Assembly: GCA_900239685.1 (NCBI GenBank)
Contig: OENT01000208.1
Coordinates: forward strand, 62,001-126,000
Source: Rotaria macrura
Lineage: Eukaryota; Rotifera; Eurotatoria; Philodinida; Philodinidae
Length of the DNA: 64,000 nt
Reading direction: 5' to 3'
In this document: positions 1 to 10,218 of the stretch, piece by piece
How the letters are laid out: every line of letters starts with the position of its first letter
How positions within the stretch are numbered: position 1 is the first letter of the stretch
Program-made: the position numbers and the translations under genes
The notes under the pieces: generated by a model
Told to the model about the DNA's origin: nothing
Databases searched by the model: none
What the model saw: the letters and a program-made list of their open reading frames with translations, nothing else

Positions 1-102
1 CAAAGAAACATTTTACAAGTAACTCTGAAATCGCAAGTGTTCTACAAAAACTTTTCATGTACTTTTTCTGATTATCGCAAATGACAGAGCGTGTAGAAAA
101 AC

Positions 103-252
103 CTATCGATCCAAAATATTAGCTACCTTTCTTTCATCTTTTTCGTATTCAATTAAACATTTATGCATATATTTTTGGATATTATTTTTGAGAACATCTT
201 GTGCAACTTTTCTCATTCTATCTTTGTAGGCTTCTTTAACATGCTTTTTCAT
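103..252 (-). CDS. hypothetical Lys/Glu-rich small ORF (possible gene fragment)
   Basis: A 49-codon ATG-initiated frame rich in Lys, Glu and Asp that looks like an amphipathic helix; it begins MKKHVKEAYKDRMRKVAQ. It has no signal peptide or membrane segment. An in-frame stop lies four codons upstream of the ATG. I do not recognise the family. It lies just left of a decayed HMG-CoA reductase copy in a rearranged region, so it may be an isolated exon or the remnant of a helical protein rather than a complete gene. Confidence 0.2.
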   Translation of the reverse strand: MKKHVKEAYKDRMRKVAQDVLKNNIQKYMHKCLIEYEKDERKVANILDR

Positions 253-854
253 TTGTGATAATTAAAAAGGTGTCCAAATCTAAAAACTAAGGTCGTATAC
301 ATGAACTCAGAATTACGAATATATTTCAATGCATACGATGTAAATACGACCTGTATTCTTCTGTCGTAAACTACAGTAATACGATCAATTACGATGGACG
401 ATAGGGTCAAATACACCGATCATATTTCGTCGTACTCGTATTGTTTACTGCACGATACCAATAGTATTTACATCACATAGGATGAAACACGGTGGTAATT
501 CTAGAGTAATGCATACAACCTTATACGATGTCGTAGTTTACTACTTGGGAGTTTAAATTATGCATGACACATCTACATATATTCTTCGGATCCTATTCTA
601 AACTGATCAGAATTCGCCGGTCGGAACCGATTGTCGGGAGCGACAGTTGGATAAAATATGAAATTCTTAAAAATCTAACAGTGAATTCCGATGTTGGCTC
701 CTCAATTCTCGATCCCATGGGATTTGCATAGAATGGTAAGATCCTAACAGATCCGACAGGATTTTGTATCGAGTTCAATCACCAGGGAACTGAAAGTAAA
801 AATATTTTTTTCGAATATTTTATTCTTTTTAATGAAAAGAATTCACTTGTTATA
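253..854. other. gene-free stretch with short diverged inverted words
   Basis: No convincing coding frame. Between about 290 and 550 the words ACGATGT, GTCGTA and TTTACATC recur in both orientations, for example near 335 and 475, which suggests an old foldback or MITE-like remnant. From 590 to 780 a short open frame on the minus strand has no recognisable content. Confidence 0.4.
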
Positions 855-1695
855 GATTCAATCATTGCAAATACTAATCGTGGGTTGAAAGCTGTAACAA
901 TATCAAAAATTAGTATTGAAACGATCCTTTTTAATGATGATATGATACGGGGTCTTCTACGTAAATTTATAAAAATTCGACAAACATATGATGCGTATCA
1001 ATCGTTTGACACAGATTTTCATGAAATAAAATAATGTTTTGATCGTAAAAATCAAGTGCACGTTTAACATTGAAATAAACGAAGTTTAACTGGATATGAC
1101 TTGTTCGTTTTGTGACAATAACTCGCAATGTTATGAGAATGCATATGTTATCAAACGATGTTGAAACTGTTTTAGCACTTATTAAATCTAAATACTTAGA
1201 AACAGCTAATGTAATTAGTACTAATGTAAATGATTTTGTCGCCAAGTAAGCTTTTTGAAATTTTACTTTAGATTAATGTTATTTTTTCATTGAACATAAA
1301 GTAAACCATTAACTTCAAGTTGAATTCATGGAGGAAGAAAATCAACTGTAGCAAAAGCTATTCTATCCAATGATATACCTGAGCAACTGCTTATAACAAA
1401 TCGGAATCGATTTGTTGAATTAGCTCAATCGAAAAATTTACTTGGATCCATAATGATTGGTTCTATCGGGGAATTTAGTGCACATTCATATATATATATA
1501 TATATATCATGTGCGATGTATTCACCGGAAGTTAGCACCATTCGTGGTAGAATAAAATTATTACGCCATCAGCCTTGTTATCAAATGCGTGGCATTGATG
1601 GTTCTTCAACAAATATATATGGTGAAAATTCTTGTCAACTTGTTCGCCCTATCTTAAAACATGACGATATTTTCATACATAAAGTGAATCATTAG
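855..1695 (+). pseudogene. HMG-CoA reductase pseudogene (catalytic-domain remnant)
   Basis: The pieces align in order with the HMG-CoA reductase catalytic domain (mevalonate pathway, normally an ER membrane enzyme). IIANTNRGLKAV matches the VASTNRGCKAI motif; NVMRMHMLSNDVETVL matches the GDAMGMNMISKGVE motif; KPLTSS*IHGGRKST matches the KPAAINWIEGRGKS motif; NLLGSIMIGSIGEFSAHS matches the NLVGSAMAGSIGGYNAHA motif. The last segment matches the EVGT...GENA region. Damage is clear. The segments lie in three frames. A TGA at 1321-1323 replaces the conserved Trp codon. The stretch between NAHA and the next SC motif is missing, with a (TA)n run at the junction. Gly and Asp residues of the DAMGMN motif are substituted, and the terminal HLVKSHM region is absent. 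The upstream ENVIG region and membrane domain were not found. It is a dead copy; the intact parent lies outside the window. Confidence 0.82.
1487..1508. repeat. (TA)n microsatellite at a deletion junction
   Basis: About eleven TA units inside the HMG-CoA reductase remnant, exactly where a conserved block of the enzyme is missing. A repeat-associated deletion is a plausible inference. Confidence 0.7.
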
Positions 1696-1747
1696 ATTTA
1701 CTTAAAGGTAACAGTAAAATAACAAAAACTCATAGGTTGTCTCATGG

Positions 1748-2304
1748 GAGAGCATATACAGGGGTCAAATCGCTTTTGGATCGAGTATGTACAAATACAA
1801 TAGACCTTACTGAATGATTATACACCATCGACGGATTTAGTTTTCTAGCCTTCCATTGTCGATTTACGAGTATTTTATTCAATTTTAATCGATGAGCATA
1901 GGATTGTTGGAGAATCTAAATGATCGAATTTCGAAGTAAAACCTAGTACTCAGGTAAGCCTTAGAAGCACTAGAAACTTCCCGACGTTTTAGCCCAAACA
2001 AACACATCCTTATCGAGACATTCACATTTAAAAAGAAACGTTTTTTCCGATCCTGTTTCCAAATAGAGATATTTTAATCACATGTTACTATCTTGATAAA
2101 AATAAATTACTCTTGGACTCAAATTTTGGAAATTTTCCCTTCGAAAATCGATCTCTCAGATTCTCCAAAATATTCTTATGCACATGACCTAACAATAGAA
2201 AGCTAGACTACCAAATCATTCAAGAGTATTACAATAACTTAGCGAGGTCTATTGTTTGCACAAATACTCAATTCAAAATCGATTTGACACCTTGATGTGC
2301 TCTC
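1748..2304. repeat. imperfect long inverted repeat (foldback)
   Basis: The left arm (about 1748-1936) and the reverse complement of the right arm (about 2149-2304) share blocks such as GTCAAATCG, AATAGACCT, TCTAGC, TTGGAGAATCT and TTTCGAAG in the same order, with substitutions and indels. The centre (1937-2148) is unique. No transposase frame is present, so this is an old foldback element or a decayed inverted duplication. Confidence 0.6.
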
Positions 2305-2432
2305 AAATCAGCTCTATTATGAACTTGGTCAGTATATGTATAATAGCAGGCTTATAATAGCTGTTTCTAATTAAATTTCAAACAAATCCCGAGTCAACTG
2401 GATTCAACTTCAATTGCCATTTTATTTATATA

Positions 2433-4158
2433 CCGGGTGTTGCAAAAGTTTTGCAACATTCTTTGTTTTGCGAATATTTCTGCAAAGACAAACGATATAA
2501 TCTTGATTCTTTTTTCAAAAGATGCGCGCGCTCAACTTCTCTAGAAACTTCGATTGGCCTTAGTTTACAACAATATAATTGAGCTTTTCGGCACGGCCAA
2601 GCGTTACGGAATTTCAGTTTTTGAGATTGAAGTCTTGGTAACTTCTTTGTAATATAAGCAAACTTTCGGAAATTTTTATCAGAAAGAGAGCTTGTTTAGA
2701 TCTATCACCAATAAAGATTTCATTCATTTCTCTTCTACTGCAACAGAGTCATATCACAAAAAGTAACCGTTACGGAATTTCAAAAAAGTGTTATCTTTTT
2801 TGGAGTGACTAGAAGAAAATCATTTTTATACGAAAGAACGAAGAATTCAAATGAATGTTGCATTCAAAAGTTTTTGAGCTGCTAAGAACCTGGTAGAATA
2901 TCAGGTCGCTTCTGATCCACTTTTCCTTCATCAAATAAAAAAGCTTAAAATATCGCTCGTTACCGAATNTCATTTTGTTTCGGAATTTCATATTTTCTTT
3001 AATGTCTGCAGAGGAAGATTTCTTAGCTTACCATTTCAAACCATAAAGATAAAACTGGTCTGCTTTTCTGATACAAGAGGAGCATAAAAGCTGTCTTATC
3101 TTTCCAATATATTAGTTTTATTCTTACAATAAAATCTCATAAAACCTTCCAACTATTTTTCAGACAAAAATGAAGTGTAAAAACGTAAAAGAACTGTAAG
3201 TTTTGGATGAAATTCGTCGACGGAATTTTATTTCAACATGTGTGGGGAGAAAAATAGGGTTTTATATCACTCCTCTCGTAGTTTACAACAAGTTTGATAT
3301 TCTGTTGATAGCAAACTTCCGATTTCCAGAACGTTCTCTATCCCTTTCCAATTTTAAAAGTTCCCCAGACGAGAGCGCTGATCCTTGGCCGTGCCCTTTT
3401 GTATTGGTTACATAGTATGGATATATGAAACGATCCTATTTCTCATTCATTGTTTAGCAATTCATTCTTTTCGTGAAAGTCGATATTCAATTCTTAAAAA
3501 GTTTTATACTGCTATGCAGCTCTTGAAATCCTCTGTTGATTGCTTACGTATCTGCAGTTTTTAATGTTTATTCCTTCGCACAGACGAATGGTCGTATTTT
3601 CGTGTTTTTCATGTCTGATTTCTAAGTTTCAAAGAAAGCATTTTAGAAATGCCACTTATCTCGAAAACGTTTTCATTTTGCCAGTATTTGGTAGGTAATT
3701 AACTTTTCTTTCTGTGTGCAGTCCAAAGAAACGCGAAAAATAATTCCAGTGAATGAAGACTTCGAACAACGTCAAGAAGGCCGCTTTTGTTGTAGCAGCT
3801 CAGGCAGATCATAGTTTTTAGAAAAATATAGACACGATCAAACACTTACAAATAATTCTAGAAGTACATTCCGCACACACTCCAATTACAATGGCAAAGT
3901 CTTTTATATGTATTTTTCAAGTGCAGAAAAAACGTTGGAAAAATAGAAACAGACACGTGGGAAGTAGGATCGTTTCATATATCAATACTATGTAACCAAT
4001 ACAAAAGCTCAATTATATTGTTGTAAACTAAGGCCAATCGAAGTTTCTAGAGAAGTTGAGCGCGCGCATCTTTTGAAAAAAGAATCAAGATTATATCGTT
4101 TGTCTGTGCAGAAATATTCGCAAAACAAAGAATGTTGCAAAACTTTTGCAACACCCGG
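2433..4158. mobile_element. DNA transposon with about 200-bp TIRs, TA target duplication, non-autonomous
   Basis: The left end CCGGGTGTTGCAAAAG and the right end CTTTTGCAACACCCGG are inverted copies, and both are flanked by TA (2431-2432 and 4159-4160). Arms 2433-2588 and 4003-4158 are 156 bp each and nearly identical. The symmetry resumes after an internal insertion: 3401-3441 matches the inverse of 3962-4002, giving about 200-bp arms. TA duplication and TIRs are features of the Tc1/mariner (IS630) superfamily. I see no transposase reading frame inside, so it is probably a non-autonomous derivative of about 920 bp once the insertion is subtracted. One N occurs at 2969. Confidence 0.85.
2589..3395. 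mobile_element. second element inserted into the TIR of the first (12-bp TIRs, CTTTT duplication)
   Basis: GGCACGGCCAAG at 2590-2601 is inverted as CTTGGCCGTGCC at 3384-3395. CTTTT flanks both sides (2584-2588 and 3396-3400). The right arm of the host element keeps the uninterrupted sequence GAGCTTTTGTATTGG (as its reverse complement at 3996-4010), which directly shows the empty site. The insert of about 806 bp repeats GTTACGGAATTTCA near 2604 and 2767, with a related copy near 2960, and has no long reading frame. A 5- or 6-bp duplication plus short TIRs indicates a different superfamily from the host element. I cannot name it. Confidence 0.7.
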
Positions 4159-4160
4159 TA

Positions 4161-5815
4161 GATGTCTTTATCACTATTTTATAAAAGAAAGAAATTAGAA
4201 ACATATACTTAAGAAAAAACGACACATTCAGAAAAGAAAAAAGAAACACCTTTTAAATCTCATCCACAATCAAGGACTTACGAGTTTGGTGTCATTCACT
4301 GATCAAATTGTCTATTTCAATGGCATTTTTTATGTTGAAATAATATCACACTAGATCATTATGAGCGAAGTTTGAGAATACTTTTACTTTTTTATTCTAT
4401 TGATAAATATCTACTTGCAAATAGAAGAGTTACTTTTTATATACGATGCTAAAAAAAAATATTGAACCTATTCCACTGCGATATTTCTTGTTGGCATAAA
4501 CAGTTTTAAATGATGTACGAAAAATTCATACAATTAGACAAAACACAACAATATATGGGCTTGTATTGAAGTAAATAGAGAAAAACACGTTTTCCTATCA
4601 AAATTCTTCATAAATGTAAAATAGAACCACAAGAAACAGGATTATAAAAGTTTCTTATTTTCTTTTGGTAATAAATGAGGTCACTCAAACCTAGTTTTCC
4701 GTCTTTTTCAACCATACGAAGTACTTCCACTCAAGCTTGTTGCAAAAATATGTAATGGTTATTATAGCACGAATAATAGAAAATATCACATGTCTGAAGT
4801 ACACGATATGTACATCATAAGATAATGCCTAATTCAAGTGATATTACAATAAAGATAAACAAATGTATATCAGCAATTGGATTGATGTGTTTTTGTTGAT
4901 TCAGTATAATTCTTCGTCTAAGCATGTGCATACTGATAAATATCTTGACTCAATGGGAAAAAAACGAAAGAAAGAACATAGTGAATGCAGCACACAAACA
5001 AAACTTAATATTTATTATTTTAACAAGTTAATATACTTGTTTCACTATTTATATTTACACTATTAAATAACATTTCATACAAAAATTTGTTTTGATAATG
5101 ATCAACATGTTATAATCGTAATAATGGTTGTTTTTCTGTAGAATTCCTGGCTTCAATGATAAAATATTGCCTAATGAATGATATTCGTTTGTTACGATTT
5201 TGTTGTTGCTTATTACAAGCATCTGTCGAAGTAGTTCTATAAACATTATAAAAATCTCTATTATACTTTTTAATTAAAGAGTAGATTGGTTCACATTAAC
5301 TGACAAATAATCGTCGAGTTTGAATGAAGATGTATGAGAACACCATGGTTAAGTCAATATCAATCAAACCTACCTGGTACTAATGCGGATAAACGATGAT
5401 TAAGTATAGCATCTAGCCGTTCGATGGTGTTATACGATCACATAGTAAATCTAATATGAGAGTGACGAAATGATCGTTCCTCAGTTATTATCATTAATTT
5501 CCTATGACAATAAATACACCATACCTAGTGCCAATATTACAAGTACTCATTTTTAAACCATACAATGATATATTAGACAGTTTTATTCTTACATCACTTG
5601 GAACTTCAGTTTTTTTCGTAGAATTTTTGCTGCGTCTTCCCTCTGCTAGTAGGAGGAGTATCAAAGGTGGGGTGCGCTAACTGCGTTCCTTCAACTGTAT
5701 GCATGTATATACATATGTGTGGCATGTGTGTGCATATCTAAAGTAAGTATCGCTAAATCTGACATTCAACGAGTGTTTGTCTTTGAAACCGACACTATGA
5801 GAAAATATCGATGAG
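4161..5815. other. gene-free stretch
   Basis: AT-rich DNA with only short chance frames. No family recognised, no long repeat seen. Confidence 0.5.
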
Positions 5816-6356
5816 ATTTCTGAAGCTCTTGTTTGGTTCTATCATAGTCTAAAAGCTCTTAGGAAACTGATTGTTCTTTAGTGAGATACGTACATTGAGA
5901 AGAATATGTCTAAACTTGTTTTTGAAAACGTATCCCAATTTTCAATACACACATTGAGATTCATCTAGAACGCCGTCTGACGCAAAACTTCCCTTCGAAC
6001 TTAATATGCGAATGCAGGCTGCTGTTTCTCAATGATTCTTTTTCACACTTGTAAAGAAACAATCAAGTCTTTAATACTTTGAATGTCCCCGAGAATTGGA
6101 GAATCATTTTGAATATTGTTTCTACTGGCGATGTTCATAGATCGGTAAGTAGAACATGATGTGCGCAGGACGAAGATAGAATTTTTTGAGCGATGGTTGG
6201 ATAATAAGAAACATTGAGAGTCTTCTTGAAACACTAGGGAAACTATCAGTATCTGTGTGAGAGTGGTTGAGAATTGAACTTCGCCGACTCAGATTATTTT
6301 TCACTAGCAGAATGTATGCAAAGGCTTACATAACCGAATATGTTTTGAAGAGTAAT
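5816..6356 (-). repeat. left arm of a 540-bp inverted duplication
   Basis: Nearly identical, in inverse orientation, to 8297-8839. Identity runs from ATTTCTGAAGCTCTTG at the outer edge to GTTTTGAAGAG at the inner edge. Because the copies match so closely, the same short open frames appear in both arms; I do not treat these as genes. Confidence 0.9.
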
Positions 6357-6481
6357 GGTGACCGAGAAAGCCAACGGAATGCAATTCACAGTAGTCAATT
6401 GAAGAAAATTTTGAACCTGAGAAGAAATTTAACGATGCTTTTTCTTTGGAAACTAGAGTCCTGGAGGTTACCACTATTTTT

Positions 6482-6596
6482 TACCCGAAACCTAACCTAC
6501 TGAATAACTTCGTACCCTAGTCCTACCCTAACCTATTGACTTCTTAATCTTTTCCTAACCTAAGATATAGACTTCACAACCTTAACCTGTCCTATC
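6482..6596 (+). repeat. degenerate CCTAACC array, left copy
   Basis: Several spaced copies of CCTAACC or CCTAACCTA, for example CGAAACCTAACCTACTG, in otherwise AT-rich DNA. They resemble degenerate telomere-like repeats or subterminal transposase-binding repeats. A similar array in the same orientation lies at 7909-8040. Confidence 0.5.
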
Positions 6597-6830
6597 ACAG
6601 AGATTTTTCATCTTACAACCTGTCACACTCTTAGAGTTTCTAATTCAAGAAAACGTCAGTATGAAGTTTTTCTTCAATATTTTTCAGCAAATTTGATTGA
6701 TTTTTCAACAGGAATCAAATACAAGATTTTTAAATGTTTCAAAAGTTTCTTCAAAATAAAATATGATTAACAACATCATTGCTTAAGTTAAGTTTTGTCT
6801 TCTTTTTGATAAAATAGATATCAGAAACAT

Positions 6831-7640
6831 AAGCGGCGGACCCCATAGGCTACGAGGGGCTCAAGCCTCCCCTAAAAATAATTTGTGGGAGCTTGGTGAG
6901 ACTCAGATATTTGAAAAAAATACAGATTTCATCGTGATTCTATGCTTGATAAACGAAAGCGGTTCGAAAAGGCGATGCTTATTTTTCTCCTAAGTGATGT
7001 GCCAACTGATCCTGAGTGGCAGGCGTATACGTTTGTAGGTTTTTGAAAAATCTTCGCTCATTAACTCCAGCGACTGCTTTATGAAGATAAAGGGAGGTAG
7101 TTAGAATACATTGATGATGTCGACGTGTTTTTATTTATCATTAGAATTCGTATTATTTTCTGTATTTTACTTTCGAAACATTTTGAAATGATAAACAAAC
7201 AGTAAGATTCGTGAAAAAAATAAATGTCGATACTGACATCAACAAAACAGCTTCAAATTACATCTGTTTTGGAAAACGAAAAACAAAAACACGTGAAGCT
7301 GCTAGAATTCATCCAGATAGTTCAAATAATGCATCAATTCATTTATTCAATGATCATGAAAATGTGAATTCAGTTCAAGAATTTATGCCAACAGAACTGG
7401 TAGAAATTCCTACTTCCAACAATGGCGCAACAACTCTTTAATCATGTCCTTATTCCTCATATGCATACAGGAAAACTAGATCAGTTCGATTTGAAAAGCA
7501 TCTGTTATGATTTTCCTAGGAAACGATCGGAGTGGAAAAACCCGTTTTCCGGTATGAACAATATTTGTTGTACTTATGATTGTTTCTTTTCCTTTAGTCA
7601 AGGTTACAGATTGTCCATGCTTATGTTGATAATGAAATAA
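6831..7640 (+). mobile_element. possible hAT-like transposon debris with one open frame
   Basis: AGCGGCGGACCCCATAGG at about 6832, followed by a G/C-rich GGGGCTCAAGCCTCCCC stretch, resembles the terminal sequence of many hAT-type elements. Downstream, 7211-7441 is open for 76 codons without a good ATG; it contains ICFGKRKTKTREAA and ends in ...IPTSNNGATTL. This looks like coding sequence, but I cannot assign it. No matching right terminus was identified. Confidence 0.3.
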
Positions 7641-7908
7641 AAAATTTTAAACTGTAGTAGAATTTTTGATTGTTCCGAAGACATGCAAATGGGTCAGTGT
7701 GGAATAATTTCTGATTCGAAGTTGTGGCAACAAAATTTTAAACTCTGTTTTGTCTGCTAAAGTCGATTTCCTATCGTTACTCTGAAAAAAATATTTGAGA
7801 CCCTCTAGGTTAGAAACGTTCCGTCGCCTATGGGCAGACATGTGTATTAAGTTCGGCTTTCTAAAAGTTTTATCTATGTAAAATCACCCTTAATTTTACT
7901 CCTGTACT

Positions 7909-8040
7909 TTTTTTAGTAACCTTACCCTAACTTGACCTAAGCTGCCTGTAACCAAAACCTGTCCTAACCTACGAGCTTTGCAACCTAAACCTAACCTGTC
8001 CTATAGGTTAAGACAGGTTAGGGTAGGATAAGGTGAACCT
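7909..8040 (+). repeat. degenerate CCTAACC array with local palindrome
   Basis: Repeated CCTAACC/CCTGTCC words, then an abrupt switch to the complement (AGGTTAAGACAGGTTAGG) at about 8006, forming a local palindrome around CCTATAGG. It mirrors the composition of 6482-6596. Confidence 0.5.
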
Positions 8041-8296
8041 ACACGATTCTAATGGAAACTATGTTCTGCATACTACTCCAGAGAAAAAAAGATTACAATA
8101 AGCACATTTCAGCTTTACCATTCAGATTGACATGCGAGGTATGGAATCAGTTTGAGAAAACCCGTCAGATAGAACTCATCCGAATACTTTCAATGTATTA
8201 ATACTCCGATGATCGACTATTCTGAACGGCATTATTTTGAGATTCAAGAACCCACTGTCTATGATCACAAAAGAAATCAGGGTGATATTTCGTCGC

Positions 8297-8839
8297 TATT
8301 GCTCTTCAAAACATATTCGGTTATGTAAGCCTTTGCATACATTCTGCTAGTGAAAAATAATCTGAGTCGGCGAAGTTCAATTCTCAACCACTCTCACACA
8401 GATACTGATAGTTTCCCTAGTGTTTCAAGAAGACTCTCAATGTTTCTTATTATCCAACCATCGCTCAAAAAATTCTATCTTCGTCCTGCGCACATCATGT
8501 TCTACTTACCGATCTATGAACATCGCCAGTAGAAACAATATTCAAAATGATTCTCCAATTCTCGGGGACATTCAAAGTATTAAAGACTTGATTGTTTCTT
8601 TACAAGTGTGAAAAAGAATCATTGAGAAACAGCAGCCTGCATTCGCATATTAAGTTCGAAGGGAAGTTTTGCGTCAGACGGCGTTCTAGATGAATCTCAA
8701 TGTGTGTATTGAAAATTGGGATACGTTTTCAAAAACAAGTTTAGACATATTCTTCTCAATGTACGTATCTCACTAAAGAACAATCAGTTTCCTAAGAGCT
8801 TTTAGACTATGATAGAACCAAACAAGAGCTTCAGAAATG
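8297..8839 (+). repeat. right arm of a 540-bp inverted duplication
   Basis: Inverse copy of 5816-6356; see that entry. The two arms are separated by about 1.94 kb of unrelated DNA. The outer edge of this arm falls inside an exon-like stretch (8806-8900) whose outer part is absent from the left copy. The right side may therefore be the source and the left side the duplicate. Confidence 0.9.
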
Positions 8840-8900
8840 TTATCAAGATCTTTACCCAGTTTTTTCTAACATAAACCCTGAAGATGGTTTCTCTCAAAAA
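8806..8900 (+). CDS. isolated exon-like stretch
   Basis: Bounded by a good acceptor (GAGCTTTTAG) and a strong donor (GTAAGT). The open phase encodes about 31 residues, including ELQKCYQDLYPVFSNINPED. No partner exon with recognisable content was found on either side. It is probably a fragment of a gene broken by the inverted duplication. Confidence 0.22.
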
Positions 8901-9425
8901 GTAAGTCTTGCATTTGCATTTTCTGATAGTGTCAGTTTTTGACACATCGATGACTGCTCATAGCGACATGTGTAGTTCAATTTGGTAGGTCTCTGATTTC
9001 TACGTCACGATGTGAAGGGGAAAAGATGTGAGTAAGTGATTCGAAAGAACTAAATCCGTCGATCATGCAAGCATAAGTATATTAGCAATTGAGCCTAAAA
9101 CAACTGCCCGAGATAGAACAAGCCAATGAGCATAGTTGCTTTCATATTTAGGGATATTTACTTTACGATGCGTATTTTTGCGACAAATGATCTTTAGTGT
9201 GCTGTTGTAAAATCTACATTTCCCTACAGGAGAAAGAAACTTCATGTCCTCATTTACGCTTAATCCCTGCATCTTTCACACAGTTCAGTTCTTGTTTGAG
9301 AAACAATGATTTATTCAAAAAAGTATATGCCTCCGTTGAATTGAAGTTGTCAGTTGCAAATTTTACGAAAAATGCATCAAAATTCAACTGTACAAAAAAA
9401 TGGATGAAAGTAAAAGTTTCTATGA
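8901..9425. other. gene-free stretch downstream of the Rab gene
   Basis: Nothing recognised; it probably includes the 3' untranslated region of the minus-strand GTPase. Confidence 0.4.
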
Positions 9426-10218
9426 TTAAATGGTGCATTGATTCGAACCAAAACAACCAGTATTATCTTTACTCAGGACTGGCTTTCGCTTATCACAGAC
9501 AGCGACACTGCCTCGTCCTGCTATCGTTTGTGGGGCTTTGCGATTCATTTCCATTTGGTTAGTATAGTCTACTAGATCTCCTGTAAAATTTACAAAACAT
9601 TTTTCAACATTTTCATTTGTTTTTGCACTTGTCTCGAGATATGATAAATGATTTTTTTCAGCATATGCTTTCAACATCTCGTATGATACCATACGTCGAG
9701 CTGTCAAATCAGATTTCGTACCAATAAGAAACATGGGCGTTTTTTCAGGACAATATCGTTTAACTTCTTCACACCAATTATTCACATTACGAAAACTTTC
9801 TATATCTGTTATATCAAAACATATAATAACACCATTTGCATTACGATAGAATGAAGATACAACACATTTAAAGCGATCTTGTCCAGCTGTGTCCCATATT
9901 TGTAATTTACAACGTTTAGATTTAACATCCAATGTTCGAATTTGAAAATCTCGAAAGATTAAACAGAAAAAACTACGGATTAGATAAATGACTATAGCGT
10001 AAAGGACAAGCTTACCAACACCTATAGTCGCGACATATTCGTTTGAAAAATAATCCTGTGCAAATCGTTGTAAGATTGTCGTTTTCCTAAAGTAGTCATA
10101 GATGAGTATGGATTAGAAGAAAAATGACAAGTAATTCATACCCTACTCCACTGTCGCCAATAATTAATATTTTGAATAGATAATCATATTCATCATCAGT
10201 TCTGTAGTTGAATGTCAT
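9426..10218 (-). CDS. Rab-family small GTPase (Rab1/Rab8/Rab35-like)
   Basis: Three exons (10218-10142, 10086-10016, 9949-9426) encode 223 residues. Small GTPases of this type switch between GDP and GTP forms to direct vesicle traffic. Motifs in order: P-loop GDSGVGKT at about 21-28; switch I with TIGVDFQIRT; WDTAGQDRF (G3); GTKSDL (G4); ETSAK (G5). The IGVDF and WDTAGQ motifs are Rab hallmarks. The N-terminus DEYDYLFKILIIGDSGVG is closest in style to Rab1/8/35. Oddities: the G4 motif is TKSD rather than NKxD, and the tail ends ...GCFGSNQCTI, with two separated Cys but no canonical CC, CXC or CAAX ending, so membrane anchoring is unclear. The start is the only ATG that gives the full N-terminal strand. 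The exact subfamily is not assigned. Confidence 0.9.

Noticed and set aside
6043..6304. Two overlapping 60-63-codon minus-strand frames, repeated identically at 8350-8611 on the plus strand
   Set aside because: They are the same DNA in the two inverted arms; overlapping frames with no family features are better explained by the duplication than by genes.
9197..9562. 121-codon plus-strand frame
   Set aside because: It is antisense to the 3' end of the Rab gene and has no recognisable domain.
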